From assembly GCA_947496465.1 (NCBI GenBank), contig CANMCX010000002.1:558001-622000 (forward strand): a stretch of DNA of 64,000 nucleotides, in the 5' to 3' direction. Shown piece by piece: positions 8,443-16,884 of this stretch (within the stretch, counting starts at the first letter, position 1; each line of letters begins with the position of its first letter). Source of the DNA: Marinifilum_A sediminis. GTDB taxonomy: Bacteria > Bacteroidota > Bacteroidia > Bacteroidales > Marinifilaceae. The notes under the pieces were generated by a model. It saw only the letters and a program-made list of their open reading frames with translations. It had not been told where the DNA came from and did no database searches. Position numbers and translations under genes: made by a program.

Positions 8443-8766
8443 ATGAACTCAACAGAAATGATAAACATTATTACCAAAGGCAACTGGCGTAATATTGAAA
8501 CACAAGAAATCTGCTCCTTCTCCTGGTCAGATTCCAATCAATCCATTAACATTCATTTTAAATCGGGCAATAAAGCTGGACGTGGCGATTCTCATAAATT
8601 TGTGAAACTGTATAACAGCAAAAAAGATATGGAAGATTGTACCGTTCTTCGATTTCAGAGTAACCTTTTTACCAGTGAATTTAGATTGTGTTCCGAGAAT
8701 GGTCCTATGGCGGTTGCTTCTGCCGTATTTGGCAAAATGGATTTAGAGAGAGTCGAAGAACTCTAG
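8443..8766 (+). CDS. Hypothetical small protein
   Basis: Unrecognised protein of 107 residues, predicted soluble. It has two short beta-rich stretches (EICSFSWSDSNQSINIHF and TVLRFQSNLFTSEFRLC) that look like a small antiparallel fold. I chose the ATG at 8443; an in-frame TTG at 8385 region would extend it by 20 residues, and an ATG at 8458 would shorten it by five. It lies between two minus-strand genes with no partner on its own strand. Its status as a gene rests on length and on the plausible protein only. Confidence 0.55.
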   Translation: MNSTEMINIITKGNWRNIETQEICSFSWSDSNQSINIHFKSGNKAGRGDSHKFVKLYNSKKDMEDCTVLRFQSNLFTSEFRLCSENGPMAVASAVFGKMDLERVEEL

Positions 8767-8806
8767 GTAAAGGCTGCAAATTTAAAACCTGCAGTAGTAA
8801 ATTGCG

Positions 8807-8836
8807 AAAAAAAGCCACAAGCACGGAACTTGTGGC
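8807..8836 (-). terminator. Intrinsic terminator (minus strand)
   Basis: A perfect 8-bp stem (8814-8821 with 8829-8836) with a 7-base run that reads as T on the minus strand. It ends transcription of the membrane protein at 8854-9366. Confidence 0.8.
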
Positions 8837-8853
8837 GATTGAACTTCTTCTAA

Positions 8854-9366
8854 TTATTTTTGAGTAAACTCGAGTACTGTTGCATTCTCATCTTTCAGGA
8901 TGTCTTGCTCTTTTCGATTCAATTCCAACTCGTTAATTACTTTTTCTTTTGTAGGGAAATAGGTAGCAAACAGCACCATTATCATACCAGCAAATCCTAT
9001 TAATAGGTAGCTTCCTGTTATTAAAAAGGTAACAATAGCAAAAAATGCAGGTCCTTCCATAATTGCAAACTTCACAATTTGGGTAGCTCTATACGAATCC
9101 AGTTTCGAGCTTAAGTCTTTTTCTTTTCTATCTTTCTCTAGCCTATTGGGAATCAAAATATAATTAGCTACAAAACTTCCAAGAAAAAAAAGTGGCACCA
9201 TTACCAAAAAGATATTCTCCATTTCAGCATCCTTCTGCCCTATTCCATTCGTTTGATTCAAAAATAAGGTCATTGCAGCAAATAATACTGCTCCTAACAG
9301 CAAAGCAGCGTGCACAATATTTAATGCTTTTAAGTACTGTTTAAAGTTTTGTTTGATTACGTTCAT
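8854..9366 (-). CDS. Hypothetical four-helix membrane protein
   Basis: A 170-residue protein with four predicted membrane helices (about residues 16-35, 50-70, 98-116 and 118-138) and charged ends. The loop between helices 2 and 3 is strongly charged (NRLEKDRKEKDLSSK) and is probably cytoplasmic. I do not recognise the family beyond a general resemblance to small Bacteroidota inner-membrane proteins. It is followed by its own terminator and is probably a single-gene unit. Confidence 0.7.
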   Translation of the reverse strand: MNVIKQNFKQYLKALNIVHAALLLGAVLFAAMTLFLNQTNGIGQKDAEMENIFLVMVPLFFLGSFVANYILIPNRLEKDRKEKDLSSKLDSYRATQIVKFAIMEGPAFFAIVTFLITGSYLLIGFAGMIMVLFATYFPTKEKVINELELNRKEQDILKDENATVLEFTQK

Positions 9367-9445
9367 AAATTTAAGTTTAGATCTTTACTATAATTAAGGG
9401 CTGAAATTAGCATAATCGAATCATTCAACAAAATATTATATTCAT

Positions 9446-9472
9446 AAAAAAACCCAGGCTTTAGGCTGGGTT
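9446..9472 (-). terminator. Intrinsic terminator of the FKBP gene
   Basis: A 7-bp stem (9451-9457 with 9466-9472) with an 8-base loop, followed on the minus strand by a T run. It lies 23 bases after the stop codon of the gene at 9496-10311. Confidence 0.75.
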
Positions 9473-9495
9473 CTACTACTACATTTCTTTGTAGA

Positions 9496-10311
9496 TTATT
9501 TGCTCTCGCTATGTTTTTTACACAAATCAATCATTTTCTCTTGCATTCTTTCATTATCAGGATCTGCCACTAAAAGAAGTTCCAATTTGTCTTTCGCTTT
9601 CAAAAATTCGCCCATGCTCTCCATCGACAAAATCGATCGGTATTTTAATCTGTTATCATTGGTCAATTCACCAAATTGATCCGCATAAACATAGGCTTTT
9701 TGATGCAGACTATCTGCTGTTAACTGTTCCCACACTCGATTCATTTGCTCATTATCGGTATGATATTTTAGTGAATCGCTACCTTTTACAATTCTATTAA
9801 AGGTATTCACTGCATCCTCAAGGCTTTTATCTTTTAAATCAGTAAATAACAAATCCGAAAGAAACGCCTTTGGCGCATCTACCTGAATTACTTTAAACTG
9901 ATCGTAAACCAAAGTTGCGTGTGGAGGTATGATATCCCCGGCACCTTTAGCGCCATATGCCAAGGAATCTGGAAGGATACAAACCACTTCGTCGCCTTCA
10001 CGAAGCAACAAACTCATTTCGGTAAAACCCTTAATCAATCGTGAGTAATCGGTAACAAAAGTGAAAAGTGAATCGGGTAACTCATTGGTGTTCCAAACCA
10101 CATTATCCTCAACTTTAAGACTCAAGTAAGTCCCCATTTTCGATCCGGTCTCTACCTTTCTGCCCTCGCCCTTTTTCAGGTAGTAATACTGCAAACCACT
10201 AGCAGTTTGAATGGTATCGCCCAAAGCGATTTCGGTTTTGGCTTTGTTTCCTGTTTTACAGGATGAAAAACTAAGAGCAGCTACGGCTGCAAGTAAATAG
10301 ATAAATTTCAT
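9496..10311 (-). CDS. FKBP-type peptidyl-prolyl isomerase lipoprotein
   Basis: The protein of 271 residues begins with a lipoprotein signal (MKFIYLLAAVAALSFSSC, acylated Cys near residue 18). Residues about 30-145 match an FKBP fold: GLQYYYLKKGEGRKVETGSK at the front, a long insert, then LREGDEVVCILPDSLAYGAKG and PPHATLVYDQFKVIQV, the conserved end of the domain. The remaining 120 residues are helical and may form TPR-like repeats. It should help fold proteins in the periplasm. The start at 10311 places the signal peptide at the N-terminus; an upstream ATG at 10353 would add a hydrophilic stretch before it. Confidence 0.85.
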   Translation of the reverse strand: MKFIYLLAAVAALSFSSCKTGNKAKTEIALGDTIQTASGLQYYYLKKGEGRKVETGSKMGTYLSLKVEDNVVWNTNELPDSLFTFVTDYSRLIKGFTEMSLLLREGDEVVCILPDSLAYGAKGAGDIIPPHATLVYDQFKVIQVDAPKAFLSDLLFTDLKDKSLEDAVNTFNRIVKGSDSLKYHTDNEQMNRVWEQLTADSLHQKAYVYADQFGELTNDNRLKYRSILSMESMGEFLKAKDKLELLLVADPDNERMQEKMIDLCKKHSESK

Positions 10312-10406
10312 GGGTTCGTTTGTTGGTTTAATTTCGAAAATCTGAAAATACAATTCTTATTCCTCCCAGCAAAATATTCTTTTCCATTTACGGAACTTCC
10401 CAAAAT

Positions 10407-10442
10407 AAAAAACCCCCACATACAATTCTGTACATAGGGGTT
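10407..10442 (-). terminator. Probable terminator of the DUF6261 gene
   Basis: AACCCC (10411-10416) pairs with GGGGTT (10437-10442), with a small inner stem, and reads into a T-rich run on the minus strand. It lies 30 bases after the gene at 10473. Confidence 0.6.
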
Positions 10443-10472
10443 ACTTTTAAGTATGTAGTAGGTAAAGGGTAT

Positions 10473-11207
10473 TTATTCCGTCTCTTCTTCTTTTACGCTG
10501 GCTAGTCGTCCAACTCTTTGCGATACCAGGACATTTGTTTCTTCGCTTACGATATTAATTTCTTTGGCAAGATTCTCGTAAACAGCATCCGCTTCAAGTT
10601 CGCACATCACATCCAAATATTTAAAGAAAGATTCAAACTCCTTTTTGATCTCCTTGCAAACCTCAATTCCAGATTCCTCGCTCCTATCCAACTTGGCTTC
10701 TCCTCTGGATTCTATGGCAATACCAAAGTCATTTTCCGCTTCTTCTACCTCCTGCATCCACACTCCACCATCTATTTTCGTTAAAGCCTCACTCAACTTG
10801 GTGTTGGTTTTAATTTTCTCAACTAAACTTTTAATAATAGCAGACTCCTCAAGCATGGGTCTGCGAATTAAATTGGGACCGTGACTGCTAATTTCATTTA
10901 AGATCTCCTTACCTGCTTCGCTCACTTCCACATTCAATCGTTTGGAACAAGCCAATGCAAAAGTTTCAAAAGCCATTACAGCCTGATCACGACGAGCGTC
11001 GCATAAGCCAACAGTTTCGGTAAGAATTTGAGTGTTTACCTTTTCCTGGGTTTTCCTCAATCGAATTAAACATTGTTCAATTCTGCTTTTAAAAGGCTCA
11101 AAAGTGATGCTTTCTGTTGCCAATTCCAGAATTAAAGCAAAAATTCTGTCGGAATAAGTTAAATATTCCGCTACGTGCATGCGGTAAAATAATGGATAAA
11201 TAATCAT
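10473..11207 (-). CDS. DUF6261 family protein
   Basis: A 244-residue helical protein, soluble, without signal peptide. The pattern of an N-terminal helix, a central region with the segment CDARRDQAVMAFE, and a helical C-terminus resembles the DUF6261 family found in Bacteroidota, often next to mobile or accessory DNA. Function unknown. It borders the repeat-rich 1.1-kb region to its right. The family name is from memory of the pattern, so it is moderately sure. Confidence 0.6.
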   Translation of the reverse strand: MIIYPLFYRMHVAEYLTYSDRIFALILELATESITFEPFKSRIEQCLIRLRKTQEKVNTQILTETVGLCDARRDQAVMAFETFALACSKRLNVEVSEAGKEILNEISSHGPNLIRRPMLEESAIIKSLVEKIKTNTKLSEALTKIDGGVWMQEVEEAENDFGIAIESRGEAKLDRSEESGIEVCKEIKKEFESFFKYLDVMCELEADAVYENLAKEINIVSEETNVLVSQRVGRLASVKEEETE

Positions 11208-11598
11208 AGGGATTGATTTTATAAATTAAACTTAAGTAATTCCTTCCATCTAATTTATTCAATTCCATTTAATTAATCAAATATTATTTTGTTTTATTGA
11301 CTAATATTTATTTATCTTTTTTATTTTCATTATCAGAAACTTAGCAAATATCAGCACTACATAAGCTTTCGATCTTTTTATTTATGATGCTATTTAATTA
11401 AATTATGACTACTACTTCATAATAAGTAAATCAATCAACTAAAAGTCATTCCTAATCCAGCTTGAAACCTGCTTTTGCCTACTGTAGGCTTACTAGATTG
11501 CCAGCAAGTACCAACAGGCTATTCCCATTTTCATTGCAAAGCCAAAAATACATTCCTTAGGGCATACCAAACACTTAACTTGCTCTCTCCTCGCTCAC

Positions 11599-11826
11599 AA
11601 GATTAGCTCTCGCAGATGTGTAAGACCCAAAATCAAATGTAAGAACAACCCTCGCAAACTTGCACAATATAAAATTACACACAAGATTACCTCTCACAGA
11701 TTTGCGAGACACAAAACCACTTGCAAGAATGTCTCTTACAAACTTGCGAGAGATCAACTCACACGCAAGAATGAGGCAAACAAATCTTCGAGAAGCCGAA
11801 TTGATGACACGAATAGGGCAAGCAGG
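11599..11826. repeat. 42-bp degenerate tandem repeat, five full copies
   Basis: Copies begin at 11599, 11641, 11683, 11725 and 11767, each exactly 42 bases, with a partial copy on each side (about 11575-11598 and 11809-11826). Each starts with aag(a/t) and carries the core cttgcgaga or a variant near the middle. The period is a multiple of three, so both strands stay open for short distances and give 14-residue peptide repeats, but neither frame looks like a real gene. The surrounding 11.2-12.3 kb has no recognisable gene. Confidence 0.8.
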
Positions 11827-12000
11827 TGGTGAAGATTGGCTTCTTGTGATTGTGAATAGAATCTCAATGGCGCGTAAGGATGTTTTGTGAGGTGTAGGAT
11901 GGACTTATTGAGTAGTGAAGGATGAGAAATTAATATTTAGAATGAGGATTGTGAAGAAGCGTGAAGGTATAAAGGATATATGTTTTGTTGATTTAAATGA

Positions 12001-12036
12001 GAAAATATTAAGTAAAAATTTTACTTTTATATTTTC
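12001..12036. repeat. AT-rich inverted repeat
   Basis: Bases 12001-12017 are nearly complementary to 12019-12036 (17 positions with one extra base). It lies 258 bases before the Septu operon. It could act as a terminator for leftward or rightward transcription, or it may mark an edge of the inserted segment. Confidence 0.5.
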
Positions 12037-12058
12037 TAACTAGAATGAGAAAAATCCA

Positions 12059-12143
12059 AGAATATTCTACAAAAGATAACACAAAGAAGAACATTCTAAC
12101 ATTAAAAAATGCTATGAATGTGATATATCTAATAGAACATTCT
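12059..12143. promoter_or_regulatory. Three AGAAnATTCT palindromes upstream of the defence operon
   Basis: AGAATATTCT at 12059-12068 is a perfect palindrome; AGAACATTCT occurs at 12088-12097 and 12134-12143. Three copies in 85 bases suggest repressor or activator sites for the operon that starts at 12294. The regulator is not known and no candidate gene is adjacent. Confidence 0.4.
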
Positions 12144-12293
12144 ATTTATAAACATTTAAAATAATATATTTCCTTTTATTAGACTTGGGAATTCTTTTTG
12201 AATAATATATTCTAAAATTTTATAACCATAAATTTTAGTTTATATTGCAAATAATGATATCCCAGTAGATAATTTTCTACAATCAATAAAACT

Positions 12294-13616
12294 ATGACAC
12301 AAAAATACGTAACATATATTAGTCGTTTTTACCTAAGAGATCATAAATGTTTTCATGGTGAAAATAATTTTAATTTATTGGACAATAACAATAAACCTAT
12401 TCAGTGGACTGTAATTCTAGGTAACAATAATACAGGTAAAACTAGCATACTAAAAGCTCTTGCAACTTTAGAGCCTACATTATTTAACTTAGGAGATGAT
12501 GAACATGACATTACTGCACTTCCACTACAATATTCCTTGAATAACGGAAAGCATAATGATATCAACAATGAATACCAAGATTTAGTTGGTTGTGACATTC
12601 TTATCAAGAAAAAAACTTCAAATAAATCATATTTTTCGGGAAATTTTGAACTTTACAGTTCTGATCCAAACCGCATTCCATTTATAAATCCTTTACAAAT
12701 AGATGAACCAGAATGGTCTTATACTACTAACAGCATGTATTCAGGTGGTAATTTTAATAAATTACAAAATTTAAAAATATATGGTTACGGAGTTACTCGA
12801 AGAGCTGGAAATCTAGGCTTAAAAGGAGATCGTGAATACAACTCCCAAACTCTCTTTATGCCAAATGAAAGTTTGATAAACATAGAAGACTGGCTTTTGC
12901 AACTTGATTACGCTAGTAAAAATGGACAAGCCGTAGCCTCTGAAAACATTATTAAACTTAAGAAAATTTTCAAAAGTGGTATATTCCCAGAGTTAACCGA
13001 TTTTAAATTCATAAGTTCTAAATCATTAAGAAATCATGTCGAGTTTAAAACAAAAGATGGATGGTTTATCTTAGAAGAGTTAGGTTATGGTTATCAAACA
13101 ACATTATCTTGGTTTATTGATTTTTGCAAAAAGATGTTTGAAAGATATCCTCGTTCAAATAATCCTTTAGCGGAACCGGCGTTAGTATTAATAGATGAAA
13201 TAGACCTGCACCTACATCCAAGTTGGCAAAAGAATATAGTGAAATTTCTATCTGATATATTTCCAGGTACTCAATTTATTGTAACTACACATAGTCCACA
13301 AGTGATACAATCCATAGATAAATTAAACTTATTTATTCTTCAAAAAGCTGAAAAAGGAATAAAAATCCACAAGTCAAGTAGAAGTACATTTAAAGGTTGG
13401 TCTGTAGAAGAAATTCTTGAGGATATTATGCATATTGAAAATGGCACATACTCTAGTGTATATAATGAACTTGTCTATTTGTTTGATAAAGCCCTTGATA
13501 CCAAAAACCGAGAACAGGCAATAAAGGCATTTGACAATTTGGATGAAATACTACATCCAGAAAGTGCAGAAAGAAAAATCCTTAAATTACAGCTATCCCA
13601 AATATTGAAGAAATGA
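12294..13616 (+). CDS. ptuA: Septu-like AAA ATPase (PtuA)
   Basis: A 440-residue ABC/SMC-type ATPase. The Walker A motif GNNNTGKTS is at residues 43-51. Walker B is in ALVLIDEIDLHLHP near residues 296-309, followed by the switch histidine in FIVTTHSPQVIQ. The signature region is around LGYGYQTTLSWFIDF. Such ATPases, paired with an HNH nuclease, make up the Septu anti-phage system. The downstream HNH gene overlaps by 4 bases (ATGA), which supports one operon and one complex. AT content is above that of the neighbours, consistent with transfer. It could also be a relative of the OLD/RloC family; the HNH partner makes Septu the better fit. Confidence 0.8.
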   Translation: MTQKYVTYISRFYLRDHKCFHGENNFNLLDNNNKPIQWTVILGNNNTGKTSILKALATLEPTLFNLGDDEHDITALPLQYSLNNGKHNDINNEYQDLVGCDILIKKKTSNKSYFSGNFELYSSDPNRIPFINPLQIDEPEWSYTTNSMYSGGNFNKLQNLKIYGYGVTRRAGNLGLKGDREYNSQTLFMPNESLINIEDWLLQLDYASKNGQAVASENIIKLKKIFKSGIFPELTDFKFISSKSLRNHVEFKTKDGWFILEELGYGYQTTLSWFIDFCKKMFERYPRSNNPLAEPALVLIDEIDLHLHPSWQKNIVKFLSDIFPGTQFIVTTHSPQVIQSIDKLNLFILQKAEKGIKIHKSSRSTFKGWSVEEILEDIMHIENGTYSSVYNELVYLFDKALDTKNREQAIKAFDNLDEILHPESAERKILKLQLSQILKK

Positions 13617-14359
13617 TTAAGTTAGACCTGACTAATATTCCTAATAAACTAACTAAAAAATTACAAGACGAGTTAACTGAAGAATATAAAAAGAATGGAA
13701 CAGCTGTGTGGAACAGAAAGTTTATTCGTGAAGCTGTTCTAGGATTTTCTCATGGTAAGTGCTGCTATTCAGAATGTAAGTTAAATGAAGAGAGTAAATA
13801 CATGGAAGTGGATCACTTCCTTCCCAAAAATCATTTTCCAGATGACGTTCTTAGTTGGGGGAATTTACTCCCATCTAGTAAGAAGTCTAACACTACCAAA
13901 GGAGATCTAAATACTCAAACAACAACAATAATAAACCCGCTGTTTGATGATCCAAAAGAACATTTATATATTCAAAACTACAGATTTTACGATAAAGATG
14001 AAATTGGTCGAAGAACTATTGACTATACAGCCCTCAATGACCGAAGACATTTTGTCAACAAGCGATATGAAATTGGAACTCACGTTGTGGAAATCCTTGA
14101 AGACATCTGCATAAATTTGCAAAAATTAAAGAATGATGTAACATTAAACCATCCCGAATTAACAAGATTATTAGGAAGGTTTATAAATCTTTTAAATGAA
14201 GCAACTAGGACGGAAGAATATTCTGCCACTCTGTCAACTGTTATCCTAACCGACTGTTGCTCTAAGAAAATAATTGAAACTTTTAAAGAAATTGATTTTT
14301 GGGATAATGAAATTGATAATTTAATTAAAGAATTAGAATTTTGCTCACTAATAGAATAA
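13613..14359 (+). CDS. ptuB: Septu-like HNH endonuclease (PtuB)
   Basis: A 248-residue protein with an HNH nuclease core: EVDHFLPK (residues 65-72, with the Asp-His pair at 67-68), then NLLPSSKKSNTTKGD at 84-98. Cysteines 50, 51 and 55 precede the core as in PtuB. In most relatives the second block reads CxxCN; here both cysteines are serine (SSKKSN), so the structural zinc site is incomplete. The gene overlaps the ATPase stop codon, which indicates translational coupling. In known Septu systems the ATPase restrains the nuclease until infection. No reverse transcriptase lies next to it, so it is not a retron. Confidence 0.75.
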   Translation: MIKLDLTNIPNKLTKKLQDELTEEYKKNGTAVWNRKFIREAVLGFSHGKCCYSECKLNEESKYMEVDHFLPKNHFPDDVLSWGNLLPSSKKSNTTKGDLNTQTTTIINPLFDDPKEHLYIQNYRFYDKDEIGRRTIDYTALNDRRHFVNKRYEIGTHVVEILEDICINLQKLKNDVTLNHPELTRLLGRFINLLNEATRTEEYSATLSTVILTDCCSKKIIETFKEIDFWDNEIDNLIKELEFCSLIE

Positions 14360-14365
14360 CAATGC

Positions 14366-14393
14366 AAAAAGCCAACTGTAAAGTTGGCTTTTT
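14366..14393 (+). terminator. Intrinsic terminator of the Septu operon
   Basis: A 12-bp stem, counting the A and T ends (14366-14377 with 14382-14393), with a gtaa loop, directly after ptuB. Confidence 0.85.
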
Positions 14394-14431
14394 ACATTGA
14401 CAATAAAATTCCAATATAAACTAATACTTAC

Positions 14432-15304
14432 ATGAGAAAAAGCTTACTGTTCCTATTCATCATCCTCTCACTACATGCTTACTCACAAGACAACAGATAC
14501 TATCCTACGAGTAAGGGTGAAATTGTAAAACACAAAAACTACACGCTATCCTACGCCGAAAAGCACGAACAGGCAGAATGGGTAGCCTACGAGCTTACCG
14601 CTGCCGAAACGCGTAAAGTGGTAGAGCGCAGCGATAAATTCAGACCCGACCCATTCGTTCCTTCCGGCTCTGCCACCCTAGAAGATTACAGAGGTTCTGG
14701 TTACGACAGAGGTCACTTGGCTCCGGCTGCCGATATGGGCTTTACTAGCAGTGCCATGAACGAGAGCTTCTACATGTCGAACATGTCGCCTCAGGTTCCT
14801 GGTTTTAACCGCGGCATTTGGAAAAATTTGGAAGGATTGGTTCGTTCTTATGCTAAAAATTACGAAAAAGTATATGTGGTTACTGGTCCCGTTTTAAATG
14901 TGATCGCCAACACCATAGGACAACAGGTTAGCATCCCCCAACAATACTATAAAATCGTTTTACGCGGCGAGGGAAAGAACGCCAGAATGATTGCTTTTCT
15001 GCTAAAGAACGAGAAGCTTAACGAGCCACTCTCCAAATTTGTGGTAAACACCGATTTTATCGAAAAACTAACAGGAATCGATTTCTTTCCTCAGTTACCA
15101 GACGACATAGAGGAGAAACTGGAACATACCGTAGATAAAGAGAATTGGTATTTTAAAGGAAGTACCGCTACGAAAGCAAATGTATCCACCAAAACATCAA
15201 AAGAGGATGCTACTACAGGCAGATGCTGCGGAACAACCAAATCGGGCAAACGCTGCTCAAGGAAAGCTGCATCGGGATCGAAATACTGCTGGCAGCATAA
15301 ATAA
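14432..15304 (+). CDS. Secreted DNA/RNA non-specific endonuclease
   Basis: A 290-residue protein with a signal peptide (about residues 1-19) and the NUC1 nuclease domain. The catalytic motif DRGHLAPAADM is at residues 92-102, with the metal-site Asn in FNRGIW near 126. The enzyme should degrade DNA and RNA outside the cytoplasm. After residue 240 there is an extra tail with a Cys-rich knuckle (RCCGTTKSGKRC and KYCWQH, residues 264-289), a small zinc-binding module of the DUF5763 kind seen on diverse Bacteroidota proteins. The gene is slightly richer in G+C than the Septu pair beside it and has its own terminator-like hairpin. Confidence 0.88.
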   Translation: MRKSLLFLFIILSLHAYSQDNRYYPTSKGEIVKHKNYTLSYAEKHEQAEWVAYELTAAETRKVVERSDKFRPDPFVPSGSATLEDYRGSGYDRGHLAPAADMGFTSSAMNESFYMSNMSPQVPGFNRGIWKNLEGLVRSYAKNYEKVYVVTGPVLNVIANTIGQQVSIPQQYYKIVLRGEGKNARMIAFLLKNEKLNEPLSKFVVNTDFIEKLTGIDFFPQLPDDIEEKLEHTVDKENWYFKGSTATKANVSTKTSKEDATTGRCCGTTKSGKRCSRKAASGSKYCWQHK

Positions 15305-15329
15305 ACAAGCTAAACTGCAGATAAGCAAA

Positions 15330-15362
15330 AGTTGCTAAGTATCTCTATAATACTTAGCAACT
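15330..15362 (+). terminator. Probable terminator of the nuclease gene
   Basis: A perfect 12-bp stem (15330-15341 with 15351-15362) with a 9-base loop. The following tract is only weakly T-rich. Confidence 0.6.
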
Positions 15363-15437
15363 ATTTAATAATATTATTTTGGATCTATAAAGTTGAGTTG
15401 TTAAATTTGTTTACCATAAATAAAACGATGAACCCAA

Positions 15438-16268
15438 ATGAAAAAACTTCTTTTCCTAAGCTTCTCATTTCTTGTATTGTTTGCTTGTTCGTCTAATGAT
15501 GATATCGATTCTGATTCAATGTGGAGTTCAGCTTTATACGATTACACCAGTGGTGAATATAAACTTGTTAAAAGTGAATTTGAATACGCAAAATTCAATA
15601 CTGATGGTATTCTTTTCCAAAACAAAATAAGGAATAATCAAGAACCTATGGTTCCATATATCAAAATGGCAACATGCGTAAACCAATTTGAATCAGGGAG
15701 ACCAATAGAAACCAAAATATCACATGGTGTTAGCATAGAATACGAATATGAAGGTGATTTTCTTATAAAGGAGAGCTTCTTCGATAAGGATAACAAACAT
15801 ACCTATGCTAGATTCTATACATATCTGGAGAACAAAGTTGACAGCATGATACAAGCCTACTATATAGATGGCGAATACACTCAGAAACAATTTTACAAAT
15901 ACCTTTACAATGATAATGGCTTGCTCGAAAGATATATTTCTACGTCAAATGGTATTCATCGCAATTACCTAAGGTATGTATACAATAAACACGGAGATTT
16001 AACAAGTGAATATTACACAAATGTTTCTGATGATAGATATACTATTGGAGAAAGGCTAGAATATAGCATAAGCTATAAATACGATGCTGAAAATAGAATT
16101 ATTGAAAGAATTAGAAGAAGTGAACATGATTATACACTAACTGTAAATTTTAAAGAACAAATATTCTATACTGAGGACGGAAGAATTGATGAATGCTATT
16201 TCTCAACTTTACCGGAAAATGAGGAACGTCCTCTGACAAAATTAAAATATAAATATTGGGACAATTAG
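15438..16268 (+). CDS. Hypothetical lipoprotein with RHS/YD-like repeats
   Basis: A 276-residue lipoprotein: signal MKKLLFLSFSFLVLFAC, with Cys17 as the acylation site. The rest repeats a short pattern of Tyr, Asp, Gly and Asn in beta strands (YKYLYNDNGLLERY, YVYNKHGDLTSEYY, YKYDAENRIIERI), which resembles YD/RHS-type repeats. It would sit on the outer membrane or in the periplasm. Function unknown. It is not clearly part of an operon. Confidence 0.7.
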   Translation: MKKLLFLSFSFLVLFACSSNDDIDSDSMWSSALYDYTSGEYKLVKSEFEYAKFNTDGILFQNKIRNNQEPMVPYIKMATCVNQFESGRPIETKISHGVSIEYEYEGDFLIKESFFDKDNKHTYARFYTYLENKVDSMIQAYYIDGEYTQKQFYKYLYNDNGLLERYISTSNGIHRNYLRYVYNKHGDLTSEYYTNVSDDRYTIGERLEYSISYKYDAENRIIERIRRSEHDYTLTVNFKEQIFYTEDGRIDECYFSTLPENEERPLTKLKYKYWDN

Positions 16269-16382
16269 AACTGTTCTTAAAGCCTATTAACAGTGATATT
16301 AGGCAATCTATATTTAGCAATTAGCTGCTAAACATTATAGAAATGGCTAGCAACTAATCAATACTTAGTAAGTATTACTATT

Positions 16383-16667
16383 TTAAGGATTGTACAAATC
16401 AGGATTAAAGAAATCCATTATGGATTTGATCATCTCAATTTTTACGTTAGCTTTTTTATGATCGGGCTGTAGGTCAGTAGTGATTAGGTAAGCGCTTAAT
16501 GCCGCAGGCAATTCGCCCAACTGATGGTGCAACTCCCCTATCATAAAGTGAGCATCAATGTGTTTCTCATCGATACCAACAATTTCTTTATATTTCTCTA
16601 ATGCCGCTCTCGCATCTCCCGCTTTCAAAAGCTGATCGGCTTCTATTAATAAATTTTCGATACTCAT
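16383..16667 (-). CDS. Small TPR protein
   Basis: A 94-residue protein of paired helices matching two to three tetratricopeptide repeats (for example AGDARAALEKYKEIVGIDEK, then LGELPAALSAYLITTDLQPD). No signal peptide, so probably a cytoplasmic protein-binding module. Partner unknown. It lies alone between genes on the other strand. Confidence 0.75.
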   Translation of the reverse strand: MSIENLLIEADQLLKAGDARAALEKYKEIVGIDEKHIDAHFMIGELHHQLGELPAALSAYLITTDLQPDHKKANVKIEMIKSIMDFFNPDLYNP

Positions 16668-16884
16668 TCTTGTTGTGTTGTTTCAAGAGAAATACTTCTC
16701 TCCTATTTTGTTGAGCAAATGTAAGTAAAATGGGTGAGTTCCACCTTATGCAACATCAAACTCTTTTATCAATTAAAAAGCATTCAGCAGACAACTATCA
16801 GCCAATAGCTTTTAAATTCAATTCCTATCAATCCTAAAAGATTACAGGGATATTTGTAAATTTACAACCTAATATCTATATAAA

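Noticed and set aside
11575..11890. Two short frames on opposite strands over the 42-bp repeats
   Set aside because: They arise because the repeat length is a multiple of three; neither has a start context or a sequence that resembles a protein.
12294..14359. A retron (PtuAB with reverse transcriptase)
   Set aside because: No reverse transcriptase gene or msr/msd-like RNA is found next to the pair; the upstream 1 kb has no such gene.
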